A stretch of 50,583 nucleotides of DNA from contig NZ_BCZE01000060.1 in the NCBI RefSeq assembly GCF_001598555.1, forward strand, positions 1 to 50,583, read 5' to 3'. This document shows, in pieces, positions 15,780 to 23,539 of this stretch (its first letter is position 1; each line of letters starts with the position of its first letter). The notes below the pieces were generated by a model, which did no database searches, was not told the DNA's origin, and saw only the letters and a list, made by a program, of their open reading frames with translations. This DNA is from Novosphingobium rosa NBRC 15208. GTDB taxonomy: Bacteria; Pseudomonadota; Alphaproteobacteria; Sphingomonadales; Sphingomonadaceae. Position numbers and translations under genes: made by a program.

Positions 15780-16694
15780 TTATCCCGCGAAAGCGGCCTG
15801 ATAATCCATGGCTTTCAGATCCTCGATCATGCCGGGGCCCTTGGGGGCCCAGCCCAGCGCGGCGCGGGTGATCGCGCTGGAGGCGGGCATATCGAGCGCG
15901 GCGAACATCGCCATCCAGCCGAAATGCTCCGGCGCTTGCTCAGTCGTCAGCGAGACGACCGGCAGGCCCAGCCCCTCGCCCAGCACTTCGGCGATGGCGC
16001 GGGCGGAGATGCCTTCCTCGCCCACGGCGTGCCAGCGCGCGCCGGGCGTGCCGCCGTTCAGGGCGTGATCGATGGCCAGACGATAGAGCAGCGCCGCATC
16101 ATCGACATGCCCCGCCGGCCAGCGGTTGGCGCCCTCGCCCACATAGGCCACGCGGCCCTGCGCCTTCGAGATCGCCACCAGCGGCGAGATCAGCCCCTGC
16201 CTTTCGGGATTGTGGACCTGCGGCAGGCGCATCACATCGACATGCACCCCGGCCTCAAGCAGCGCCTGCCCCGCCTGCTCGGATGCCGCGCGCGGGTTGG
16301 GATGGCTGTTGTCATAGACGTCCTCGGTCGCGGGCGAGCCATCGGCATGGCTGCCCAGCCCCGTGCCCGAGGTGATCAGCAGCGGGCGGTTCGAGCCTTT
16401 CAGCACCTCGCCCATGGCGGCGATGGCCACGCGGTCCTTCTCGCAATTGGCGACGAAGTTGGCGAAATCATGGTCGAAGGCGGTGTGGATCACGGCATCG
16501 GCCTGCTCGGCGCCGCTTTGCAGCGTGGCCGGGTCTTCCAGCGTGCCGCGATGCACCTGCGCCCCGGCCTGTTCCAGCGCTTGCGCGCCGCTGTCGGAGC
16601 GGGTGAGGCCCAGCACCTGATGCCCGGCGGCGATGAGTTCGGGGACGATCCGCGATCCGATAAAGCCGGTCGCTCCAGTCAGAAAGATACGCAT
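15780..16694 (-). CDS. NAD(P)-dependent epimerase/SDR-family oxidoreductase
   Basis: A 304-residue extended/atypical SDR with the nucleotide-binding motif GATGFIGS (residues 7-14). The canonical active-site YxxxK is absent: the equivalent region reads NPRAASEQAGQALLEAG. This is common in atypical SDRs that act as NADPH-dependent reductases or sensors. Other family blocks are VIHTAFDHDFANF, RLPQVHNP and the C-terminal ALGWAP. It is divergent from a MmyB-type regulator, with a 98-nt intergenic region carrying a nested palindrome, a very common pairing in Proteobacteria. Substrate unknown. Confidence 0.85.
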   Translation of the reverse strand: MRIFLTGATGFIGSRIVPELIAAGHQVLGLTRSDSGAQALEQAGAQVHRGTLEDPATLQSGAEQADAVIHTAFDHDFANFVANCEKDRVAIAAMGEVLKGSNRPLLITSGTGLGSHADGSPATEDVYDNSHPNPRAASEQAGQALLEAGVHVDVMRLPQVHNPERQGLISPLVAISKAQGRVAYVGEGANRWPAGHVDDAALLYRLAIDHALNGGTPGARWHAVGEEGISARAIAEVLGEGLGLPVVSLTTEQAPEHFGWMAMFAALDMPASSAITRAALGWAPKGPGMIEDLKAMDYQAAFAG

Positions 16695-16740
16695 GGGGGG
16701 CTCCTGTCTTGTCCGGAGGGTGATTTCGGCCTAAATGGCT

Positions 16741-16785
16741 TCCTGTTAAAGTAGTGACTTTATCGTGGTATAATCCTCAACAGGA
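16741..16785. promoter_or_regulatory. Divergent promoter with nested inverted repeats (SDR / MmyB-type regulator)
   Basis: TCCTGTT (16741-16747) and AACAGGA (16779-16785) are inverted copies. Inside them lies AAAGT-agtg-ACTTT (16748-16761). A perfect -10 box TATAAT lies at 16769-16774, 19 nt before the regulator's ATG at 16793, with a weak -35 (TTAAAG, 16746-16751) at 17-nt spacing. A protein bound to the inverted repeat would cover this promoter, so autorepression by the adjacent regulator is the simplest reading. Confidence 0.55.
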
Positions 16786-16792
16786 TCGCGGC

Positions 16793-17680
16793 ATGGCTTC
16801 CGATGCAACAACGCCCGATGGCGAAACCGGCAACGCACCCCACAATGCCCTGGGCGGTTTCCTGCGCGACCGGCGCGCGCGGCTCGATCCGGCCAGCTTC
16901 GGCTTTGCCACCGGGCGCCGCCGCACCCCCGGCCTGCGCCGCGAGGAGGTCGCTCAACGCGCCAACATCAGCGCCACCTGGTATACCTGGCTGGAACAGG
17001 GGCGCGGCGGGGCGCCTTCCGCCGATGTGCTCAACCGCATCGCCTCGGGCATGATGCTGACCGAGCCCGAGCGCGAACATATGTTCATGCTGGCGCTGGG
17101 CCACCCGCCCGAGCCGCGCTATCGCGAGGTGGAGGGCATCACCCCGCGCCTGCAACGCGTGCTGGACGCCATGGTGCTGAGCCCGGCCATCATCCGCACC
17201 GCCACCTGGGAGGTGATGGCGTGGAACGAGGCCGCCGCCGCGCTGCTCACCGATTATGCCACCCTGCCGCGCAAGCAGCGCAACATCCTGCGCCTGATGT
17301 TCTCCGACGCGCGCATCCGCGATGCGCAGGAGAACTGGCTGAGCGTGGCGCGCTATGTGGTGGGCGCCTTCCGCGCCGATGCCGCGCGCGCCGGCGCGGG
17401 CGAGGAAATCCGCCAGTTGGTGGAGGAACTCTCGCAAAGCAGCCCGCTCTTCGCCGAATTGTGGCGCGGCAGCGATATCGCGCCGACGCATGGCGACGGC
17501 ACCAAGCGCATCCGCCATCCCGAGATCGGGACCATCGAACTGGAGTTCTCCAATTTCGCGGTGGAGGGCCGCTCCGATCTCAACATGATGGTCTACAACC
17601 CCGCCACCCCCGAGGGCGTGGAGCAGGTGCGCCACCTCATCGCGGCGCGGGCGCGGCAGCGGGAAGCCGAAACCGCCTGA
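16793..17680 (+). CDS. XRE-type regulator with MmyB-like ligand-binding domain
   Basis: A 295-residue regulator. The N-terminal HTH (LGGFLRDRRARLDP, RTPGLRREEVAQRANISATWYTWLEQGRG) is the hallmark of the pfam13560/MmyB group. The C-terminal PAS-like domain (VLDAMVLSPAIIRTATWEVMAWNEAAAAL and VRHLIAAR) binds small hydrophobic ligands in characterised relatives. ATG 16793 is used because the TATAAT box lies just upstream and the preceding codons show no similarity. It diverges from the SDR gene, and regulators of this group usually control exactly such a neighbour. Confidence 0.9.
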   Translation: MASDATTPDGETGNAPHNALGGFLRDRRARLDPASFGFATGRRRTPGLRREEVAQRANISATWYTWLEQGRGGAPSADVLNRIASGMMLTEPEREHMFMLALGHPPEPRYREVEGITPRLQRVLDAMVLSPAIIRTATWEVMAWNEAAAALLTDYATLPRKQRNILRLMFSDARIRDAQENWLSVARYVVGAFRADAARAGAGEEIRQLVEELSQSSPLFAELWRGSDIAPTHGDGTKRIRHPEIGTIELEFSNFAVEGRSDLNMMVYNPATPEGVEQVRHLIAARARQREAETA

Positions 17681-17710
17681 GCCTCAGCGCGCCGCGACTG
17701 GCGCCGGGAA

Positions 17711-18616
17711 TCAGCGCAAGGTCCGATTGGCCGCCACGAAGAAATCGATAAAGGCGCGCACCGCCGGGCGCATCCCCCTGCGGCTGGAATGATAGAGGTA
17801 GAAGCCGGGGAACGTCCCGCAATTCTCGGGGAAGAGTTCGATCAGGCGGCCTTCGGCGATGTGACGGGCGATGCGGCGCTCATAATGGAAGGCGATGCCG
17901 CTGCCGTTCAGCGCGGCCTCCAGCATCAGATCGTCATCATTGGTGGTGATGGTTTCGCTGAGATGCGGCAGGGTGATCTCGGTGCCGTCACGCTCCACCT
18001 CCCAGACATAGAGCAGGCCGCTGCTGAAGCGGCGGCGGATGCAGCGGTGATGGGCCAGATCGTCCAGACTGGCCGGGCGGCCATGGCGCGCCAGATAGTC
18101 GGGCGAGGCGACGATGGTGAAGCGCATCGGCGGGCTGAGCATCACCGCGATCATATCGGGCCGCAGCGCCTCGCCCAGCCGCAGGCCCACATCGAAGCGG
18201 TCCGCCACGATGTCGACGAAACGATCCTCCACCAGAATCTCCAGCGAGACTTCGGGAAAGGCGCGCGAGAAATCCCCCAGATGCGGCTTGAGCAGCATGG
18301 TGCAGGCCGATTGCGGCGTGGTGATCCGCACGCGGCCCGAAGGCTCGTCGCTGGTTTCGACGGCATCGCGCAGGCCCTGAGCGATATCCTCCATCGCCGG
18401 ATCGAGGCGGGCGAACAGGCGCTCGCCCGCCTCGGTCAGAGCCAGGCTGCGCTTGGTGCGGTTGAGCAGCCGCACCCCCAGCCGCTCCTCCAGCAGGGCC
18501 ACGCTGTGGCTGACCGCCGAGGGCGACATGCCCAGCGCGCGGGCCGCGGCGCGAAAGCCGCCCCGCCGCGCCACTTCGGCAAAAAGGCTGAGATGGGGAA
18601 GATGTTCCCGGGTCAT
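17711..18616 (-). CDS. LysR-family transcriptional regulator
   Basis: A 301-residue LysR-type protein with an N-terminal winged HTH (LSLFAEVARRGGFRAAARALGMSPSAVSHSVALLEERLGVRLLNR read in short blocks) and a PBP2-like effector domain ending in PAVRAFIDFF. It diverges from an aldo/keto reductase at 18728, an arrangement that repeats the layout at 9437-11310 with different paralogues. The gap of 111 nt includes an 18-bp near-palindrome. The likely role is control of the reductase in response to a carbonyl compound or oxidant; the ligand is unknown. Confidence 0.9.
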   Translation of the reverse strand: MTREHLPHLSLFAEVARRGGFRAAARALGMSPSAVSHSVALLEERLGVRLLNRTKRSLALTEAGERLFARLDPAMEDIAQGLRDAVETSDEPSGRVRITTPQSACTMLLKPHLGDFSRAFPEVSLEILVEDRFVDIVADRFDVGLRLGEALRPDMIAVMLSPPMRFTIVASPDYLARHGRPASLDDLAHHRCIRRRFSSGLLYVWEVERDGTEITLPHLSETITTNDDDLMLEAALNGSGIAFHYERRIARHIAEGRLIELFPENCGTFPGFYLYHSSRRGMRPAVRAFIDFFVAANRTLR

Positions 18617-18692
18617 GGGGCCCTTTCAGTGTGCAATCGAGACGAACAGCATGTGCTTGATAGTGCGACTGGGCAGCGCAGGCCAGAGGGCT

Positions 18693-18710
18693 AGAACGGG
18701 CGCCGGTTCT
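18693..18710. promoter_or_regulatory. Near-palindrome before the aldo/keto reductase gene
   Basis: AGAACGGGCGCCGGTTCT is symmetric at 16 of 18 positions and lies 17 nt before the aldo/keto reductase start and 77 nt from the divergent LysR start. It may be an operator or simply a leader hairpin; it does not resemble the palindrome at 10359-10381. Confidence 0.3.
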
Positions 18711-18727
18711 TCAACGGGAGCAAGCAT

Positions 18728-19717
18728 ATGCAACAGCGTCAATTGGGTCAGCTTTCGGTCTCGGCCGTGGGCCTTGGCTGCATGGGGTTCACGGCGGTCT
18801 ATGGCGGGCATGAGGAAAAGGCCTCCATCGCCACGCTGCACCGCGCGGTGGAGCTGGGCGTCACCCTCTTCGACACCGCCGAGGTCTATGGCCCCTACGA
18901 CAATGAGCAGATCGTGGGCCGCGCCCTGCGCCCCTTCCGCGACACAGTGACCATCGCCACGAAGTTCGGCTTTGCCATCGGTGAGGAAGGGATCGGTTTC
19001 CAGCGCGTCACCGGCGTGAATGGCAGCCCGGCGCAGGCCCGCAGCGTGGCGGAGGCCTCGCTCAAGCGGCTGGGCGTCGATGTGATCGATCTCTATTATC
19101 TGCACCGCCCCGATCCCGCCACGCCGATCGAGGAGACGGTCGCCGCGATGGCCGATCTGGTGCGCGAGGGCAAGGTGCGCGAGATCGGCCTGTCGGAGGT
19201 GTCGGCGGGGCAGCTGCGCCGCGCCCATGCCATCCACCCCATCGCCGCGCTGCAGAGCGAATATTCGCTCTGGACCCGCGATGTGGAGCGCGACATCCTG
19301 CCCGCCTGCCGCGAACTGGGCATCAGCTTCGTGCCTTACAGCCCGCTGGGGCGCGGCTTCCTCTCGGGGAAAATCCGGGGCGCTGAAGATTTCGGCGAGA
19401 ATGATTTCCGCGCCGCTCAGCCGCGTTTCACCGGAGACAATCTGGCGGCCAATCTGGCGCTGGTCGACCGGTTGCAGGCCATGGGCGAAGCTCGCGGCGT
19501 GAGCGCGGCGCAGCTGGCGCTGGCCTGGGTGCTGGCTCAGGGCGAGGATGTGATCCCCATCCCCGGCGCCCGCAGGATCGAGCATCTGGAAGCCAACATC
19601 GCCGCCGCCGATCTGGTGCTCGCGCCGGACGATCTGGCCGCCATCGGCGCCGTGATGGCCGATGTTCAGGGCCCGCGTTATGGCGAAAGGGAAATGTCCA
19701 TCGTCGGGCGGGACTGA
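18728..19717 (+). CDS. Aldo/keto reductase (AKR, YajO/IolS-like)
   Basis: A 329-residue AKR with the complete catalytic set: Asp and Tyr in FDTAEVYGP, Lys in ATKFGF and His in LYYLHRPDP. The cofactor segment near the C-terminus is IPIPGARRIEHLEANIAAADL. GGGAG lies about 8 nt before ATG 18728. It belongs to the large group of NADPH-dependent reductases often induced by a divergent LysR regulator. It probably detoxifies aldehydes or ketones; the exact substrate cannot be read. A strong bidirectional hairpin lies 13 nt after the stop. Confidence 0.92.
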   Translation: MQQRQLGQLSVSAVGLGCMGFTAVYGGHEEKASIATLHRAVELGVTLFDTAEVYGPYDNEQIVGRALRPFRDTVTIATKFGFAIGEEGIGFQRVTGVNGSPAQARSVAEASLKRLGVDVIDLYYLHRPDPATPIEETVAAMADLVREGKVREIGLSEVSAGQLRRAHAIHPIAALQSEYSLWTRDVERDILPACRELGISFVPYSPLGRGFLSGKIRGAEDFGENDFRAAQPRFTGDNLAANLALVDRLQAMGEARGVSAAQLALAWVLAQGEDVIPIPGARRIEHLEANIAAADLVLAPDDLAAIGAVMADVQGPRYGEREMSIVGRD

Positions 19718-19729
19718 TCCTCAACACCA

Positions 19730-19780
19730 GCCGACAGGGGGCGCCGCGAGACCATCGCTGCGCCCCTTTTGCCTGTCGGC
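19730..19780. terminator. Bidirectional terminator between convergent genes
   Basis: GCCGACAGG (19730-19738) pairs with CCTGTCGGC (19772-19780), and a nested GGGGCGC (19737-19743) can pair with GCGCCCC (19760-19766). It fills the gap between the aldo/keto reductase stop and the stop of the small minus-strand gene, so it would serve both. A TTTT lies inside the right arm. Confidence 0.6.
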
Positions 19781-19782
19781 TC

Positions 19783-19956
19783 TCAAGCGATGCGCGCCAA
19801 AGGTCCGGCAGAGGCATGATCCGCATTGGCGATCTTCCAAAGCGCATCCACCGCCGCCGAGACATGGATCGCGGGCATCCGCAGCCCTTCCGCATCCAGA
19901 TCGCTCATCACGGCTTCGAGCCGTTCGATATGCCGTGCCAGTTTTTGATCGTCCAT
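19783..19956 (-). CDS. Small protein of unknown function, 57 residues
   Basis: ATG 19956 has an ideal ribosome site (GAAGGAGG, about 5 nt upstream) and the frame runs 57 codons to TGA at 19783. The product begins MDDQKLARHIERLEAVMSDL and continues with DAEGLRMPAIHVSAAVDALW. It is acidic at the N-terminus and probably two amphipathic helices, with no membrane segment or signal. The stop abuts the strong terminator at 19730-19780, which supports a real transcription unit. The family is not recognised. The opposite strand and other frames here have no plausible gene. Confidence 0.65.
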   Translation of the reverse strand: MDDQKLARHIERLEAVMSDLDAEGLRMPAIHVSAAVDALWKIANADHASAGPLARIA

Positions 19957-20353
19957 AAATCCTCCTTCACATCAGGGCGGGCATAGCGATCCGGGCTTGA
20001 GCGTTTCTGAACGCATTGTCAGGATCGATCCATTACAGAGGCAAAAGCGCATCAAAATATCCGCAATGGAGATATTATCTCTGCGCAAGTTGCGGAGCGC
20101 TTGTCACAGTAACGGTTTGCACAGGGTGTGATCCTGCACTCTTCCGGCACGTAACGCCTCCATGCACCGCAACAAAAAGATGCGCGCGTGCAACACTGTG
20201 GCAGGAAATGCACCTTACCAACCCCAATCTGTGTAAACTTGTCCAAAAACTGTCATATACGCCCCCTAATCGCAGGCATCGATCTTTGCGGTCGGACTCT
20301 TCCAGGCAGCAACTGCCCGCGAAAGACAGATTTTTTACAGGGGACCACCACTG
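19957..20353. other. Intergenic region upstream of the TonB-dependent receptor
   Basis: This 397-nt gap is clearly more AT-rich than its neighbours. It contains the nested palindrome at 20060-20096 and no convincing -35/-10 pair. A 112-codon plus-strand frame across it (20016-20354) with two CxxC-like pairs has no ribosome site and overlaps the receptor start, so I treat it as chance. The length suggests a long regulated leader for the receptor mRNA. Confidence 0.5.
20060..20096. promoter_or_regulatory. Nested palindrome upstream of the TonB-dependent receptor
   Basis: TCCGCAA (20060-20066) and TTGCGGA (20090-20096) are inverted copies enclosing the perfect dyad GAGATA-T-TATCTC (20069-20081). 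It could be an operator for a dimeric regulator or a structured RNA element; no known motif is matched. Confidence 0.35.
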
Positions 20354-22693
20354 ATGACCTTCACCCGCTCCGCGGCCCTCGCGGCTGCCAGCATGCTTGC
20401 GCTCGCCTGCGCGCCCGCCTTTGCCGAGACCGCCGCAGCCCCCGCTGCCGACGCTGGCGCAGACGCTCCGGGCGACATCGTGGTGACCGCGCAGCACCGC
20501 AAGGAAAGCAATCTGACCGTGCCGATCACCCTCTCGGTGGTCAGCAACGAGCAGATGAGCGACTATGCCTCGGGCGGCGGTGATACGCTGATCAAGCTGT
20601 CGGGCCGTGTGCCCAGCCTCTATTCGGAATCGACCACGGGCCGCATCTTCCCGGTCTTCTTCATCCGCGGCCTGGGCAACATCGACTTCTACCTCGGCGC
20701 CTCGCAGCCGGTCTCGCTGATTCAGGACGATGTGGTGGAAGAGCATGTCGTGCTCAAGTCCAACCCGATCTATGACGTGGGCGATATCGAAGTGCTCAAG
20801 GGCCCGCAGGGCTCGCTCTTCGGCCGCAACACCACGGCGGGCATCATCAAGATCGCCAATGCCGCCCCCACCCCCGAGTGGAAGGCCCATGCCACCGCCA
20901 GCTGGGGCACCTACAACAGCGTCAACGTGGAAGCCGGTGTCGGCGGCCCGCTGAATGCCGACAAGACCCTGATGTTCCGCGTTTCGGGCCTGTACCAGCA
21001 CCGCGACAACTGGATCAGCAACAATTATCAGGGCGCCAGCGACGATGGCACCGTGCCCGGCAAGAACGTCATGGGCGGCTTCAACGAGCGCGACGGCCGC
21101 CTGCAGCTGCTGTGGCAGCCCGATGCCGACACCAGCGTGAAGCTGGAAGGCCACTATCGCCATTACGACGGCAGCGCGACGGTGTTCTACCGCCAGTCGG
21201 TGACCCAGGGCAGCACCAACCCCACGCCCGGCCTGAACCTGCGCGCGGTGAACTATGCCGAGGGCCAGAACAACCCGCAGGCCTATGACACCCATGGCGA
21301 GCAGCTGAAGGTCGAGCACAAGTTCGGCACCGTCACGCTGACCTCGATCTCGGCCTATGAGCATGTGCAGGGCTACAGCCGTGGCGACACGGACGGCGGC
21401 GCGGCCGCTGCCTATGGCGCCAACGCCCCGTACTGCGTGGCTTCGGCCGCCAACCCCTATGCCGGTTGCGGCGAATCGATGGGCCGCGTGGCCGGTCTCG
21501 ACCAGCTGACTCAGGAAGTCCGCCTGTCGAGCGCCGACAATGGCAAGTTCAAGTGGCAAGTCGGCGGCATCTACTTCGACTCGCGTGACAACACGCAGTT
21601 CTATCAGCGCGCCTTCTTCCTGCAGAACAACGCGCTGGGCACCGCCCCCAACCCCAACAACTGGGTGCAGCTGCACAACATCAACACCAGCTGGGGCCTG
21701 TTCGGTCAGGCGACCTACAACCTGACCCCGGCCTGGAGCGTGACGGGCGGCGTGCGCGTCACCAACGACACCAAGAGCACCGCGCTGACCACCCCGCCGC
21801 GCACGGTGACGGGCGCCTCCACCTTCCCCGCCACGGCGCCGACCTATGTCCGCATGTCGGACACGCAGCCCAGCTGGGATATCGCCACGCTCTATCGCCT
21901 GGACGATCACACCAGCTTCTACGCCCGCGTGGCGCGCGGCTTCCGTGGCCCCACCATTCAGGGCCGTTCGGCGGTGTTCAGCTCGGCCTTCACCACCGCC
22001 AAGTCGGAAACCAACACCTCGTATGAGGCCGGCCTGAAGAGCGTGCTGTTCAACAACCACGGCCACTTCAACCTCACCGGTTTCTACTACAAGGTGAAGG
22101 ACATCCAGCTCAACGGGCAGGACAGCAACGGCAGCGGCGTGCTCTTCAACGCCAAGCAGGCGCAGGGCTACGGCGCGGAAGCCGAGTTCGACGTGCGCAT
22201 GCAGAACCTGACCTTCAACGCAGGCCTCTCGCTGCTGCACACCGAGGTGAACGATCCCAACGTCTACGCCCAGGTCGGCGCGGTGGGCGGCGTTCCGGCC
22301 ACCACCATCCTGAACCCGCGCGTGACCACGGCGGGCGGCGTCTTCGCGCAGATCAACGGCAATCCGCTGCCCGACGCGCCGAGCTACAACCTGAACCTTG
22401 GCCTGCGCTACGATCTGCCGGTCGGCCCGGGCAAGTTCTTCGCCTCCACCGACTGGACGGTGCAGGGCAAGATCTCGCTCACGCCCTACACCACGGTGGA
22501 ATACACCACCAATGGCACCTTCGAAGGCGCGGTGCGCGCCGGTTACGAGTGGAAGAACTACTCGGCATCGGTCTTCGTGCGCAACCTGACCAACGAGCGT
22601 AACCTGATCGGCGTGCTGGACACCAACTGGTATCGCGCCGGCGCCTACAACGATCCGCGCATCATCGGCGTGACGCTGTCGGCCAAGATGTAA
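20354..22693 (+). CDS. TonB-dependent outer-membrane receptor
   Basis: A 779-residue receptor. A Sec signal (MTFTRSAALAAASMLALACAPAFA) is followed by a short Ala-rich spacer and the TonB-box region GDIVVTAQHRKES. The plug domain includes FFIRGLGNIDF and the motif IEVLKGPQGSLFGRNTTAGIIKI. The rest is a 22-strand barrel ending ...IIGVTLSAKM. The HRKESNLTVPITLSVVS opening is the form seen in the large sphingomonad families that import aromatic compounds, glycans or unknown siderophore-like ligands. The substrate cannot be assigned: no enzyme operon adjoins it, and the next gene is on the other strand. A strong intrinsic terminator follows. Confidence 0.93.
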   Translation: MTFTRSAALAAASMLALACAPAFAETAAAPAADAGADAPGDIVVTAQHRKESNLTVPITLSVVSNEQMSDYASGGGDTLIKLSGRVPSLYSESTTGRIFPVFFIRGLGNIDFYLGASQPVSLIQDDVVEEHVVLKSNPIYDVGDIEVLKGPQGSLFGRNTTAGIIKIANAAPTPEWKAHATASWGTYNSVNVEAGVGGPLNADKTLMFRVSGLYQHRDNWISNNYQGASDDGTVPGKNVMGGFNERDGRLQLLWQPDADTSVKLEGHYRHYDGSATVFYRQSVTQGSTNPTPGLNLRAVNYAEGQNNPQAYDTHGEQLKVEHKFGTVTLTSISAYEHVQGYSRGDTDGGAAAAYGANAPYCVASAANPYAGCGESMGRVAGLDQLTQEVRLSSADNGKFKWQVGGIYFDSRDNTQFYQRAFFLQNNALGTAPNPNNWVQLHNINTSWGLFGQATYNLTPAWSVTGGVRVTNDTKSTALTTPPRTVTGASTFPATAPTYVRMSDTQPSWDIATLYRLDDHTSFYARVARGFRGPTIQGRSAVFSSAFTTAKSETNTSYEAGLKSVLFNNHGHFNLTGFYYKVKDIQLNGQDSNGSGVLFNAKQAQGYGAEAEFDVRMQNLTFNAGLSLLHTEVNDPNVYAQVGAVGGVPATTILNPRVTTAGGVFAQINGNPLPDAPSYNLNLGLRYDLPVGPGKFFASTDWTVQGKISLTPYTTVEYTTNGTFEGAVRAGYEWKNYSASVFVRNLTNERNLIGVLDTNWYRAGAYNDPRIIGVTLSAKM

Positions 22694-22717
22694 TCCCGGT
22701 TACATTCGGATCATGAA

Positions 22718-22748
22718 GGGGGGCTTCCAACCGGGAGCCCCCTTTTTC
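22718..22748 (+). terminator. Intrinsic terminator of the TonB receptor gene
   Basis: A GC-rich stem (GGGGGCTTCC / GGGAGCCCCC, 22719-22742) with a short loop is followed by TTTTTCTTT, starting 26 nt after the receptor stop. Confidence 0.85.
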
Positions 22749-22760
22749 TTTACCCATTAT

Positions 22761-22882
22761 GCGGCCGCATCGCTCTTGCGAAAAACCGGTTCCCACTTTT
22801 TCGCGCGATGCTCGATCAATGTGCGGTCGCATCGCTCTTGCGAAAAACCGGTTCCCACTTTTTCGCGCGATGCTCCGTCAAT
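22761..22882. repeat. Dispersed palindromic repeat, copies 2 and 3 in 62-bp tandem duplication
   Basis: Two copies of the element (22767-22811 and 22829-22873), in the opposite orientation to copy 1, lie exactly 62 bp apart. The duplicated unit includes flanking bases (gcggccgc/gcggtcgc and cgatcaat/ccgtcaat), so the pair arose by local duplication. The second unit runs into the 3' end of the ParB-like gene: its TGA (22880-22878) is inside the repeat unit. Confidence 0.85.
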
Positions 22883-23525
22883 CCTCCTCGCCGCCATGGT
22901 CGGGTCCGGCATAGCCCGGCAGATAGGATGCTTCGGGAATGCGGGCCAGTTCGATGCCCTTGACCAGCGCCTTGTCGAACTTGCCTTCGATCTGGCCACG
23001 CTTGATCCGGCTGCGGAAGTAATCGGCCCAGAGAAATTCGGTGTAGGGCGTGGGGCTCTTGGCATAGCCGCCGCCGCGCCTCACCTCGCCCGCCAGCGAG
23101 CGGTAGGGATCGTCCACCAGCTTGCCGACATGGCGGGGCAGATCCTTCCAGTCGCGCCGTTCGCCGTCTTCGTCATAGGGGTGCAGCCAGTTGTGGCTGT
23201 CCATAAAGGCGAAGAAGCGCTTTTTGGGCAGGTGCTGCAGCTTGGCGATCACCGAAACCAGCACCTTCTCCTCCCCCGCCTCATGCAGGGCGAGCGCCAG
23301 ATGATGGTGATCGACCAGCCAGTGCAGCCCGTCCGGCCCCACCACCGTGGGGATCATATGCGTGCCGAGGAAAGCGCCGCCCTTGCTTTCGGCCCTGGCC
23401 TTCAGCTTCTCCCAGGCGTCGCGCTTGCGCTTCACCTCATGCATGCCCACCGTCATCTGGGTGGGGCGCAGATCCTTGATCGGCACAGCATGCAGAACGG
23501 GTTCGATCGGGTGAGACAAGGCCAT
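22878..23525 (-). CDS. ParB-like nuclease-family protein (ParBc_2)
   Basis: A 215-residue protein with the ParBc_2 pattern: LHAVPIKDLRPTQMTVGMHEV, then TVVGPDGLHWLVDHHHLALAL with the diagnostic DHHHL block, and a C-terminal helical region (LWADYFRSRI). Family members lack the HTH of true ParB and are not chromosome-partition proteins; an enzymatic nucleotide-binding or nuclease role is proposed for the fold. ATG 23525 has GAGGGGA upstream. It starts 14 nt after the SulP gene stop, so the two form an operon. The last codons and stop lie in the tandemly duplicated palindromic repeat. Confidence 0.85.
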   Translation of the reverse strand: MALSHPIEPVLHAVPIKDLRPTQMTVGMHEVKRKRDAWEKLKARAESKGGAFLGTHMIPTVVGPDGLHWLVDHHHLALALHEAGEEKVLVSVIAKLQHLPKKRFFAFMDSHNWLHPYDEDGERRDWKDLPRHVGKLVDDPYRSLAGEVRRGGGYAKSPTPYTEFLWADYFRSRIKRGQIEGKFDKALVKGIELARIPEASYLPGYAGPDHGGEED

Positions 23526-23539
23526 GGGTTTACGTCCCC

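Noticed and set aside
20016..20354. 112-codon plus-strand frame with CxxC-like pairs before the TonB receptor
   Set aside because: It has no ribosome site, runs through a palindromic regulatory region, and its cysteine spacing looks accidental.
20075..22240. 721-codon minus-strand frame opposite the TonB receptor
   Set aside because: Antisense of a clear receptor, with Gly/Val/His-biased composition and no domain.
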